Assembly (NCBI RefSeq): GCF_963678635.1
Contig: NC_087065.1
Location: 46,504,381 to 46,568,380, forward strand
Length of the DNA stretch: 64,000 nucleotides
Reading direction: 5' to 3'
From: Symsagittifera roscoffensis
Taxonomy: Eukaryota > Xenacoelomorpha > Acoela > Convolutidae
Shown here: positions 46,538-56,531 of the stretch, piece after piece
Layout of the letters: every line of letters starts with the position of its first letter
Position numbering within the stretch: the first letter of the stretch is position 1
Position numbers and translations under genes: made by a program
Notes under the pieces: generated by a model
Told to the model about the DNA's origin: nothing
The model's database searches: none
What the model saw: the letters and a program-made list of their open reading frames with translations, nothing else

Positions 46538-46695
46538 GTATGCAGTCAAAGTTTCCTTCTATAAGACGAAATATTAAGAGCAGGAAACGAAGATCGGGTT
46601 GAAAAAATGATGAATGATCGATCAATCAAACGCGTATGAGCTTTATCATAAAAACACATCTTTTTGCTTTCAATTAGATGAAACGAAATGAACCT

Positions 46696-46985
46696 AATTG
46701 TTCCGACTTTCGATACGAAAGTAATTGTTCCGACTTTCGATACAGAAGTAACGGAATATTTGTGCTCGGGGCATATTTCGCGATATTAACGTGTAAGACG
46801 AGATTTAATCCGTCTTGGAAATTGTTCCAAATTGGTTGAAAGAAGCCTACATGCCATAGTTAACTTGTTACAAGAAGCAAAATCTATCCTTTTATACTTT
46901 ATATGGCGTGTGGGGGGATGATTTTTAAGAAAACATTCAAATTTAAAAAAAATTCATTTTATTTTACTAAATTTAATTTTTTTAA
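46696..46985 (+). mobile_element. HINE-like element, internally deleted, with repeated 5' end
   Basis: The 5' terminal block TTGTTCCGACTTTCGATAC occurs twice in succession (46698 and 46726). The sequence then jumps from GTGCTCGGGGC to the palindromic block ATTTCGCGATATTAACG, so about 200 bases are missing, and runs to the T-rich 3' part, where it is interrupted by the next copy. Confidence 0.7.
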
Positions 46986-46987
46986 GG

Positions 46988-47570
46988 TTATTGTCCCGAC
47001 TTTCGATACGAAAGTAACGGAATATTTGTGCTCGGGGTGGGTTTTTTTTCTTCAGACAATTTTCCACTTTTTAACTAGCCATTTTTGACCGAATTTTTTA
47101 TGTCATTCAAAAGGTATTGTTGTCCAGAGCTTAAATTTGAAAAGATAATTTACCTGTGACCATTTTTCGTAAAGTTATGGGGGTTTAAAGATTGCCATTT
47201 TGGACAATTTCGGACAATTAACGCGCGATATATTTCGCGCTATTAACGGTTAAGCGGAGATTTAATCCGTAATAGAAATCGTTCCAAATTGGTTGAAGGA
47301 AGCTTATTTGCCATAATTGATTAGTTACAAGGAGCGAAATCTATCCTTTTGGTTTTTATATGGCGAGTGAGGCGATGATTTTAATGAAAAATTTCAAATT
47401 TTTGAAAACAAAAATCTTTTTTCATTACAATTAACTTTTGTTCCAAAAACCTTTAAAAGGCAATCGGAACATTAGGGCTTCGCCCGTATACGAGCAGTTT
47501 TGTTTTTGCTCCATAAACCTTAAAAGGCAGTCGGAACATTCTGGTCTTCGCCCTGATACAAGCAGTCTTG
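46988..47570 (+). mobile_element. HINE-like element with repeated 3' end
   Basis: Starts TTATTGTCCCGACTTTCGAT. The 3' terminal block occurs twice: AGGGCTTCGCCCGTATACGA near 47475 and CTGGTCTTCGCCCTGATAC near 47541, ending GCAGTCTTG. Confidence 0.7.
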
Positions 47571-48394
47571 TTCATTTTTTGTTGTTCACTTTTATCTGTA
47601 ACTAAGGTTTATGACTTATGCAGTGCTGTTTTAAACAAACCAGAGGAAACAAAAAAGTGGATATTTAATTGTGTTTTGTCAAATTGAGTTACTAATAGGC
47701 AAAAATGAAGATGACAAAATTCGCTTGAAATTTTAGCAGAGTTATTATGGCGCAAATATTTTAACTTGATCCTACCTTTTTATAGGATGTTAACTTGATT
47801 CTACCTTTTTATAGTTTTTGAGCTGCAATTTTTTGTTATAATTTTTAAGTGTAATCTGCTGACCAAATGACCTGGTACTTATGGCATTTAGTTACTGAAA
47901 AAAAACTAAGAAGATCATTTCTATTAAAGAAAATTGTTTCAAAAATAAATTGAACCATGTTTATTCAAATAAATACCTAAGCTAATGTGTCTTCATCATT
48001 TCTCGTTTTGTGTTAGCCCAATATGAGAAAAGCTATCTTAAGTATTCAATTTATTTAACGTTTTTTTTCCCGGATAAATTAAATCTGCACTGCAGTACAG
48101 ACACTGTAAAAAATTTTAAGCTGAAAGTATTATTTTATAAATAAAGAATTAAACCGAGGTGTCGAATCTTTTACATCATTACAAAATGAGTCAAAGTTTT
48201 AAACATCAATCTGTAAAGACTGCGCCTTATGGTTTAAAGTTCACGAGTTGCCTGAGCTTTTTTTGGAATAGTAGGGGAAAAATATCCGAAAAACTCCTCC
48301 AAAGTTATGATTTACACTGATTCTCTGATAATTTTTATCAGGTTAGGATTAAGAAACTCTCCATAAATTCAAATTGCAGATCGTACCTTCACAA
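47571..48394. other. Non-genic intron sequence
   Basis: AT-rich, with a short direct repeat TAACTTGAT.CTACCTTTTTATAG at 47762-47815. No exon recognised. Confidence 0.5.
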
Positions 48395-48620
48395 GAAACG
48401 TTCAAAATTTTGTCGACCTTTTCTTTTAGGTCGACCCAATTGATTTTCGAGCTCTCCCAAAGCATTAAGAAGACCTGTTTTGGTCAAATTTTCTGCGTCG
48501 CAGGCCAAATTTTGAAAAAGAATTTTTAGGCGCTTTTTGGAATATTTTGACCAAAAAATCGCACTTTTTGGCGCGCGCTCACCCCTAAAAAGCATATATT
48601 TCCACCTTTGTACACTTGTG
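48395..48620 (+). mobile_element. Relic related to the hAT-like MITE
   Basis: TTGGTCAAATTTTCTGCGTC, GCAAATTTTGAAAA-like segments, TTTGACCAAAAAATCGCAC and GGCGCGCGCTCACCCCTAAA match the interior of the 37125 element. No terminal repeats survive. A nearby hairpin GGCGCCTTT...AAAGTTTGGCGCC lies at 48818-48865. Confidence 0.55.
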
Positions 48621-49058
48621 ATGTGTATTCTTATCATCACCTTACTGGTCGATATTAATATACTTTATAAACTATTTTCCTTACCCATCCAAGTAATAGT
48701 AAACAAAGGCAACCCTTTTGAATATTTTTTCATTTGCGAATAAATTAGCAAAACTTGCGAGTGTATTCACATTTTTTGTTGGTTGAAAATGCAAATAGAG
48801 AAAGTTTTGATGTGTACCCAAGGCGCCTTTAAAAAACTTTGGCGCCTTTGCTGGGTACGGAGGTAATGGGCTTTTTTGTTTTGAAAAATAGTAACAGTAT
48901 TATTCCTTTTTTTGGATGAAAATCAATTTTTTTTGAAATTTATGGTGCCTGAAAATGAGAAACCATTATAATTTATTATTATCCAAGAAACCTCAGTGCG
49001 GGATTATATCCTTAATTCAAACTATATATTAAAAAAATCTTTGAATCTGGTTTTTTAG

Positions 49059-49552
49059 ATCAGCCAAAACCGAAGCTGTGGACTCAAGACGAGTTACTGA
49101 CAGTAAAATTTGCCCGAGAAGCGAAAAGCATGAATAAAAAAATGAGCAAAGTATACGACAAACAAAAATTTGAACTATTTGAACGTGAAAAAGAAATTGA
49201 TGAAAACAAACGAAAAATTTGTGAACTGGAGAAAAAAATATCCAATTTTGAATTCCAGTCTGCAAATTTCGAAAAAGCTTTTGTAGAAGCAAACTCGGAA
49301 GTCATTCAAAAACTGGACCAAGTTAAAAGCGAACAAAAAGCAGTGAATTCGAAACTGCTTCTTGGTTTGCCGAAAGAACGAGATCGGTCGCTTTCGCTGT
49401 TGTCGCCGATTCCATTGCCAAATGTGGCAGAGCCGAGTATTCATCTCGCCACCGACCCTGTTTGGGAGAGAACGCGACTTGTCTTGGAAAACGAGAAAGA
49501 CAAAGAACGAAGCGAGAGACTTCAAATGGCTTATTCGAACACTTTCAGATAA
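49059..49552 (+). CDS. Gene C, last exon (coiled coil)
   Basis: Acceptor GGTTTTTTAG|ATC and stop TAA at 49550-49552. The first base-pair joins the preceding G to read DQPKPKLWTQDELLTVKFAR, then a long heptad-bearing helix (KMSKVYDKQKFELFEREKEI, DENKRKICELEKKISNFEF and on to EVIQKLDQVKSEQKAV), then a Pro-rich linker and a last charged helix ending SERLQMAYSNTFR. The helix of about 85 residues should form a coiled coil, so dimerisation or filament binding is likely. Frames on the opposite strand are shadows of this exon. Confidence 0.85.
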
Positions 49553-49554
49553 AA

Positions 49555-49560
49555 AATAAA
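49555..49560 (+). terminator. Candidate polyadenylation signal of gene C
   Basis: AATAAA lies three bases after the stop codon, giving a very short 3' UTR if used; another A/T-rich region follows. In such AT-rich DNA this hexamer is also expected by chance. Confidence 0.35.
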
Positions 49561-50089
49561 TTAGATTTATTGTTAAATACTGCAGTTTTTGTTTGTTTGA
49601 ATTAAATTCAAAAACCAGTTTGACAATACCTTTTACAGCTATTTAAAATGCACATTTAATTGTTGATATCAAGTCGAATTGCTGATGATGAGAATTTTGT
49701 AGACCTCATAGTGAAATATTTAATTATCATCATAAGAACTTATGATATATAAAATTGTTTTATTATGAGATATAAATTTTAAAAGTGGATCCGCACGTGA
49801 TATTTATGTTCTACAGGAAAAAAAAAACAACAAGGGAAATTTGAAGCAGATCTAGGTCAAGTTCGAAATGTCGAAAGTTTGGCAACATCTTTTTTGAGTC
49901 AAGGAAAATTTTAAGTCTTGGAATCATTTTAGCTTCCGGAATAAATTTGCATTCCTTTAAAAAAATGTTGAAGAAAAATATTCATATCGATTTCATAGAT
50001 GAGTTCGGGTAGCTGACTTTTATCAGAAAATTAACACATTAGCAGCACTTCAGCTCATTAACATAAGTTTTAGTTTGGCGTCTAATTTA
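49561..50089. other. Region between the convergent genes C and D
   Basis: About 530 bases of AT-rich sequence with no recognised feature. Genes C (+) and D (-) converge here. Confidence 0.5.
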
Positions 50090-50449
50090 TCAAGTTATCA
50101 TCGCTGAAAAGTTCGAAAAGTGATGAACGTAATGAATTTCATTGCTTTTTGTCAACTCCACATTTTTTTTTACAGTCAGGTTATCCCCCCTGCTGTTATT
50201 CATTTTGGAAAATGGTGCAGCTGACAGCGAACGACTCATCTCATTGGCTGATTCGTCGCATTCCGATCTGTCTTCTCGGCCTCTCGATTGTGACGTCACT
50301 CCTTCAGATCGCTTTCGGTTTTTCAGTTTCAACTTTGGCTGTGTTCCTGTGGACGCTTTTCGTGCCAGATGTTTTTGAACAGCTGCGTTTACTTCATCTT
50401 TGGAAAGTCCACTGCCGTAAATTTCCCACGTGAAGCCTGATTTATCGCG
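50090..50449 (-). CDS. Gene D, last exon: GRIN-C-like domain
   Basis: Minus-strand exon after the acceptor TTTCTATTTAG|CGC. It opens RDKSGFTWEIYGSGLSKDEV followed by NAAVQKHLARK. This closely recalls the conserved C-terminal segment of GPRIN (G protein-regulated inducer of neurite outgrowth) proteins, whose core is G-(M/F)-TWEVYGAS-(V/L)-D...IQKHLE. In GPRINs this segment sits near the C-terminus of a long disordered protein that associates with the membrane and activated G alpha subunits. After it come basic/Ser-rich residues (RKRSEGVTSQSRGREDRSE) to a stop at 50090. A donor GACT|GTAAAA near 50178 could end the exon earlier. Length of the assembled protein (about 385 residues) is shorter than vertebrate GPRINs. 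Family call is from memory of the motif. Confidence 0.65.
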   Translation of the reverse strand, partial: RDKSGFTWEIYGSGLSKDEVNAAVQKHLARKASTGTQPKLKLKNRKRSEGVTSQSRGREDRSECDESANEMSRSLSAAPFSKMNNSRGDNLTVKKNVELTKSNEIHYVHHFSNFSAMIT

Positions 50450-51179
50450 CTAAATAGAAAAAAAACAAAAATAAAATGTCTTCAGTGCTGAGGGCTTGAA
50501 AGCCAGAAAACTAACTTTGACCGAAAACCTACAGGATTTTCTAACATGATTCAATTTTAGTATTCATCTCGATACAATTCAAACTTGAGAAATAAGAGCA
50601 CAAAAAAGTTGAAACTTTGTGAGAAGCTACATTTTGTTTTACTGCAACACTTACTGGTGATGGCGAGTCCATCAGCAAAAATCGTCAACCGCTGGTAGCG
50701 GTTGTTTTTGTTGTGAGGAGAACAATATGTTTTATTAGGCCGAAGTGGCTTCATTCCTTGGTTCGCGCTAATTGCAGATACTATTGTTTCTGTTACTCCA
50801 TTTAGTTCGACCTGTGATTACAGCCCTTTTTAAAGCTATGTTCCCTCAAGAATTCCTCTTTTGAAACCCAATTGAGTTCAAGATTAAAATGTAAGATTTA
50901 AAATGCCGGGGCAAATAATGTAAAAGATACACACATGTTTTAAAAATAACGAAAAACTTACAACTCGGTTATACACTGAAACACCGCCTATAACTTTTGT
51001 TAAACAAAAAAAAGAACCTTAATTCTGAGATAACATAGACAAGTAATATGGATTCGATACAACACAAACTGCTGTCTGTGATCTTTAGATAATCAAGGAC
51101 GAATGAACTTTAAGGCATGGATTTTAATGCATAGCGATTGGCGGTTATTTTGTCTTGACATTTAATGGCTACTAGAAAG
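50450..51179. other. Non-genic intron sequence (gene D)
   Basis: No exon or known repeat recognised. Confidence 0.45.
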
Positions 51180-51540
51180 GCAGTAAGGACTATGGGTATT
51201 TCAAAGATTTGAGCCGCTAAAGCAGGGGAGCTTCTTGTTTCTTCTATTGAAATCAAAATTTCTCATTTGGGAGGCTATTTTTGAGAGAAGTCAAAAAGTT
51301 TGAAAAAAAGACGGTCTAAAACTAAAATTTTGACTTTTTCGGGATGATATTTTTTAGTAAAAAAACTTGGCTTAGTCGCTATTGCAGGGGAGCTTCTCAA
51401 AACAATTTCTCTCCAAGGAACCTAAAGTCTCTAGAACCTAAATGAACCTAAAGTCTTTTGCGAGGGTCACTCTTTTCGTTTAACAAAAAAATCGGGCTCA
51501 GCCGCTGACGCAGCGGAGCTTCCCAGAATTATGAGTGTGA
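51180..51540 (-). repeat. Inverted relic of the satellite found at 43440-46150
   Basis: Three times GCAGGGGAGCTTC or GCAGCGGAGCTTC appears with an adjacent AAAAAA.T.GGCT.AG, the reverse complement of the satellite block GAAGCTTC.CTGC. Strongly diverged. Confidence 0.45.
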
Positions 51541-51779
51541 ACGGATGCCAACAAGTGGAGTGCAGTTATGTTGTGTACAATGACAAATAGGCGGATGGGA
51601 CGGCCCAAAAGTGATGAAAGAGCTTATTCAGATACCAAACAGTTTGGTTTGATGTATATCAGAGAACTCATAAATGCTGATGCCAAAAATTTTAGCTAGA
51701 TTCGTTGACTGAGTTTTAACAACTTATCAAACATTAGCATCAGGTTACAGGGCTGAAATCCGTGATCAGCAAGCAATGA

Positions 51780-52450
51780 CTGCGTTTTGTAAAAGAGGTG
51801 AAAAAAAACTGACTAATCAAAAAAAGACAGAAGGTTACAAAAACTGCAAATTTTAAAATCTCAGTTATCAATTCATTTGTTCGCCGATGAAAAGGTTATA
51901 TTAGGAAACAATGCATGAAGGGCGGCTCAAGTTTGAGCCAAAACTTTGAAAAAGAAGACAGAAAATTTCATCTTACAGTTACCGTAGTTTTCATCGTACA
52001 TTTAATAGTGGATAAACTAGCTATCGGTTGCCCTTTGAAATTTAAAAAGCATGTTCAGCATGTAGAGAAAAAACTGGCAAAATTGTAGCCGTTCTGTAGA
52101 CATTCAGATTAAAACAAAAAGATTAAAAAGCTTTCGATTTCTGAAAAGTCTAGGTTTGGCCTGTACTTAAAACAAATTTACCATGCACTAAAATCAACAG
52201 ACCGTGTTTCAGTCCCGGGAGAAGACCAGCAGGAAGATCTCAAAAACATTAGATCGATTGTTTGAAACGGGACATGAATACTTTAAGCCTCAAACCCATA
52301 GACTGTCTTGATCGAACGGCATGGAAAAACGTATTATCTTCCATTAAATAGCTTAAATGCTATTAAAAAAGTTCTCATCTACACCCTGGAATTTGTCAAG
52401 CTAACCAGATATAGCAATGATTACGCACTTTCCGAATAACCAAACCCGCC
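51780..52450 (+). pseudogene. Second non-LTR reverse transcriptase remnant
   Basis: The + strand reads SQLSIHLFADEKVILGNN, where FADE stands at the place of the catalytic (F/Y)ADD box. About 40 codons later VDKLAIGCPLKFKKHVQHVE then KKLAKL matches the post-RT segment (LGV-x-x-D-x-x-L-x-F-x-x-H-(I/V)-x-x-V). A following stretch up to 52450 has short pieces with stops (DCLDRTAWKNVLSSIK). The catalytic Asp pair is broken and several frames are needed, so it is inactive. It lies on the opposite strand to gene D, within its intron. Confidence 0.6.
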
Positions 52451-52839
52451 ACAATCGTAAACCGGACAAAAATTGCATTAGTAGTAGTAGAAGAAATTTA
52501 AAAACTATCGATGGAGAGTCTGCTTGAATCTAAGTAAATCTGACAGTAAGGACGAAATACGCTGTGAGCGGTAACTGCTGACCGTTTAAAAAAAGCATCC
52601 AAAGAAGCTGATTAGAATACTAGCAGAAAAAACCAGTTATGTCAGATAAAGATGAATGGAAGTCAAGAAATTATAATACGAAACTCATTGAAAGGAGAAA
52701 ACACAATTATGTCTTTTGAAAAAGATAAATAAAAAACTCAATGATAAGGTGCAAAAGAGATAAAAAAGTTTCTTAAAAATCCCTAGGTTATTATCTTGTT
52801 CAATAAAACACTTATTTTGGCAAACCCATGATCTCTAAT

Positions 52840-52990
52840 TTTTTCAATTTTTACGGTTTATTCGAAGGTGTAATTCGAAGTTACTTCCAAACAAAATCAG
52901 GAAAGCCAAATAATTGTCGGGAGGATCGTGTGATATTTCATAATGAAGCCATTTCAGTCCTAATTCAAATAAAATTTAAGAAGATTCCCA
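52840..52990 (+). repeat. Distant copy of the 12.8-14.1 kb repeat
   Basis: Shares AAAATCAGG, GTGTGATATTTCATAA.GAAGCC and TTTCAGTCCTAATTCAAA with 13690-13790 (AAAATCAGG, GAGTGATATACCATAACAAAG, TTTCAGTCGTGATTCGAA). Confidence 0.45.
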
Positions 52991-53129
52991 AGGTCGAGAA
53001 AAGCTGGTTAAAAAATTTTGAATTTTAGTCTATTTTCAAGAGAGTGTATTTTCGAGCGAATACATAGGATTCATAAAAAAACTTTCGAAGTAAATTAAAA
53101 CTATCAAGCGCGTCTCCATTAATAGATCG

Positions 53130-55580
53130 TTTCAAAAAAAATTGTCCCATACCTTGTTTAGATTGGCAAAACTTAGGTTTTTCAAAGCAGGCTATTCAAA
53201 CGATGAAACTTTTGAAATTTCTAAGTTACTTCAATAATTAAACGGGTTCGCAAAGTCTGAGTTTTTGAAAGTTTCTGGTATTTCATGCCCTAAACCTATT
53301 AGCAAGAAACTAATTTTTAGGGGCAAGTCATTCAAGCAATGCAAACTCAAAAATTCCAAAGTTCACAAAGAATTTTAGAAAATTTTGAAATTTTTTCAAA
53401 CCGTGTATCGATTGGAAAAATTTAAGTTTTTTAAACAATCCATTGAAACCATGAAACCATGAAAATTTCAGGTTAATTCATCTATTAAATCGATTCACAA
53501 AACATTTTTTTCCTGACAAAGTCATTTCAGCGATGAAAATTTGAAAAATTTAATGTTGTTTCACACCTTAAATCCATTCGCAAAAAAAATTTCTGAGAAA
53601 ATTGTTCAACCAATGAAGCCCTGAATCTAGCTTTTCAAACCACTCAACTTTTAAACCCTTGCCGTTGAATTGTAAATGCGCAAAAATTTGTCTATGCTAG
53701 TTTTTTGAGCAATGAAACTTTGAAATAGCTCAAATTTTTTTTAGAGAAACCGAACTGTTTCGCGGAACTATAAGTTTTGTTTGAAAACCAATTCATCGAA
53801 ATTATTTCTTCGAGCGAATCAGTTCAACAAAAGTTTTACTTTCTTTAAATCGAAGCATGTGATGAAACGTTGAGTTATTTCAAGATGCTTCATAAATCGA
53901 ATCGTTTCGCGAAAAATTAGTTTTTCCTTAGCAAGAATTTTGAGCAATGAAAGTTAAAAATTTCAAGTTTTTCAGAGAGCAAATCAATTCGCGACAAAAT
54001 TCAGCTTTTCTCGGCAAGCTACTCAAGCGGCGAGCCAATGAGTGCGCAAAAATACAAGTTTCTCCATGCAAGTTATTCAACTGACGAAATTTTTTTTTAT
54101 TCTTCAAGTTGATTCACAAGGCGAATTGACTCGCAAAAAGCTTAAATTTTTCCTTTCAAGCTTCTCGAGCGATGATACCTTCAATTATTACAATTAATTT
54201 CATAGACTTAATTGGGTTCGTAGTAAAATTAGGGTTTTCCAAGCGATGAAAATATAAAATAATTCAAGTTGTTTCATTTATCACATTGGTCCGCAAAAAA
54301 TTTAGGTTTTTCTATTCTCAAGCTTTTGAGCAATGATAACTGGAATTATTTCAACATATTACACAGACCGAATCAGTTCGCAAAATATTCATGTTTTTCC
54401 AATATAAGCTTTTGAGCGAGGAAAATTTGACATACTTCAAGTTATTTCACAGACTAATTTGAAATTTTTTCTATTCAAAATACTTGAGCTATGAAACTTT
54501 GAAAAATTTCAAGTTGTTACAGAGAACAAATGGGTTCTCGAAAAGTATAGATTTTTCATAAGTGAGCTATTCAAGTGATGAAACATTGAAAAACTTCAAG
54601 TCTTTTTGGAGACTGAATTGTTTCGCGGAAACTTAAATTTTGCTTGCAAGCTAATCGAGCGATGAAAGGTTGAGCTATCTCAAATTAGTTTATAAATCTT
54701 ATCGTTTCGCAAAAACTTAGTTTTTACTAAGCGAGATTTTTTATAGAGCAAATCAGTTCGCGACAAACTTAAACTTTTCCTAGCAAGCTATTCAAGCGAC
54801 GAAAGTTTAAATTATGGCAAGCCAATACACAAAGCCGCCTAGTGCGTAAAAAATTAGATCTATGCAAGCTATTCAAGTGATGAAAATTTGAAATACTTTA
54901 AGTTGATTCTTGAAGCGATTTCGTGAAACCAATTCTTTTCAGGCTTTTTAAGAAATGAAACTTCAAAAAATTTCAACATATTTCACAGACTAATTGGTTT
55001 ACAGAGTATTTATGTTCTTTCAAAGCAAACTTTTGAGCGATCAAATTTTGAAATCGATTCGAGAAAAGAAAAAGTTTTTCATCAGCAAGCTATTCAAGTG
55101 ATGAAACATGTAAAGTTATCAAGTTATTTCAGAAAACGAGTTTGTTCGCAATAAATTTAGATCTTTCTTTGCAAGCTGAGAAAACTTTGAGTTATTTCAA
55201 TTTAATTCAGAGAACAAATCGGTTTGCAAAAAGTTCAAGCGATCAAAATTTGAAATACTTACAGTTGATTTGTAGAGCGAGTAATTCGCAAAAACTTGAA
55301 GTTTTTCTATGCAGATTTCTTGAGCAATGAAACTTCGAAATATTTCAAGTTATTGCAGAAAGCGAATTGGTTCGCAAAAATCAAACTTTTCTATGCAAGC
55401 GTGTTTTGGGCAAGGAAATTTTTCAAATTGTTCATAGACCGAATTGTTTCGCAAAAAAATAAAATTTGTTTGCAAGCTTGTCGAGAGATGAAACTCAAGA
55501 AGTTTCAATTTATTTCATTGCGCGAATTGGTTTGCAAAAAGTTAATTTCTGTAAGCATGGTTGTTGCTGTCCTTAGTTAA
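53130..55580. repeat. Degenerate satellite of about 70-95 bp units in gene D's intron
   Basis: About 28 imperfect units follow one pattern: AAGC(T)ATTCAAGCGATGAAA, CTTTGAAATATTTCAAGTT, ATTTCACAGACCGAATTG and GTTCGCAAAAACTTAGGTTT. The GTTCGC landmark recurs with spacings of roughly 70-95 bases (for example 54290, 54375; 55142, 55214, 55286, 55370, 55446). Units are highly diverged, so the array is old. Short open frames at 55142-55580 follow the repeat. Confidence 0.8.
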
Positions 55581-55989
55581 ATCGTTTGACACTAAAATGA
55601 ATCTTTAAAAATTTGGACAAAAGTACTGTCTAGCCTTGAAGTTGAATTGAGTTCATCTTGTCTGAAGATTTTTTTTTAAAACAATTCTAGAATTTTTTAG
55701 ACTTTAGAATGTTTCAAAGCGCGCAGTTAAACATTGTGTCCATAGCGCATTTGACTTTCATTTAATATATAAGATGAAATGGCGGTTAGTTATGAATAAG
55801 GATAAAGACTAAATTTAACACTTGAATGACTAAATGTTAGTAACCATATTGACCGACGAACAGAAAATTTTTATAGAAACCAAGAGTTTTTTTGACAACC
55901 ATTGTGTTTGAATTTTTAGCGTTAATGATCAGTTATTAAGCGAGTAAGTTTTCTTTCTTCAGTTGAACTTGCGGTGACTCATGCATTAC
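55581..55989. other. Intron sequence next to gene D exon 2
   Basis: No feature recognised apart from the donor TTC|GTAATG read on the minus strand at 55989. Confidence 0.45.
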
Positions 55990-56531
55990 GAAGATGGGGC
56001 ATACAAGCTGCTTGGGAGACTGCTTGGGAGAAGAGGTATCGGCTGAAGGGAACGGAACAGTTTTGGGGGTCGATGGACTTCTGCTAGGTTTCAGCTTTCT
56101 CCACTTTTGTGAGAGAAGCTCTGATGAAGGACTACCGAGGACCCGCGTCTGTTTCCTCGTACGTTCAGACGATCTCGGCGCCGAACCCGAAGAGACAACT
56201 TTTAACGGAGGTCCTCCTCATCACGCTGAGACTGAGTGGGCGCCGGCTCCTTTGTGTCGACTGTCCCTCCGGATGCCTTTGGTGAAGACGGTTGGATCGG
56301 CGCGATAGCAACTTTCAGTGGTAGTTTCTGGTTTGACCTTAGATGAAAGGGCCCTGGAAGTTGGCTGGTTGTCGGCGGATTAGCGATGGTGAGACAGATT
56401 TTGCCTTGATCTATTGGCCTTGAACTGCGCCTGAACTTTCGGAGTCCAGAATGACGAACTCCGGAGACATAGTGGTGATTACACTTAGCTCGAGTAGAAG
56501 TTACTGCCACTGTTGATAAGCACACGGCAAT
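55990..56531 (-). CDS. Gene D, middle exon (with a 26-base frame disruption)
   Basis: Minus-strand acceptor AATAACTCAG|ATTGCC enters in phase 0 and reads IAVCLSTVAVTSTRAKCNHH through KLPLKVAIAPIQPSSPKASG to PAPTQSQ. Here the frame must change: 56224-56199 (GTGATG...TTAAAAG, 26 bases) begins GT and ends AG, and removing it joins Q to LVSSGSAPRSSERTRKQTRV and on to PSKQLVCPIF-type sequence ending TTC|GTAATG in phase 0. The sum of the two parts is 516 bases, exactly 172 codons. Without the change the frame stops at DEEDLR. Either it is a very short intron, an assembly indel, or a real frameshift. The protein is Ser/Pro/Lys-rich and disordered, as in GPRINs. The GC content is much higher than flanks. 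Confidence 0.6.

Noticed and set aside
50142-50433. Plus-strand frames of 78-94 codons
   Set aside because: Shadows of gene D's last exon on the opposite strand.
53130-55580. CRISPR-like array
   Set aside because: Units are diverged throughout without identical repeats and unique spacers, and the genome is eukaryotic; it is a satellite.
55994-56308. 104-codon + strand frame
   Set aside because: Shadow of gene D's middle exon; the minus-strand reading has correct splice signals and phases.
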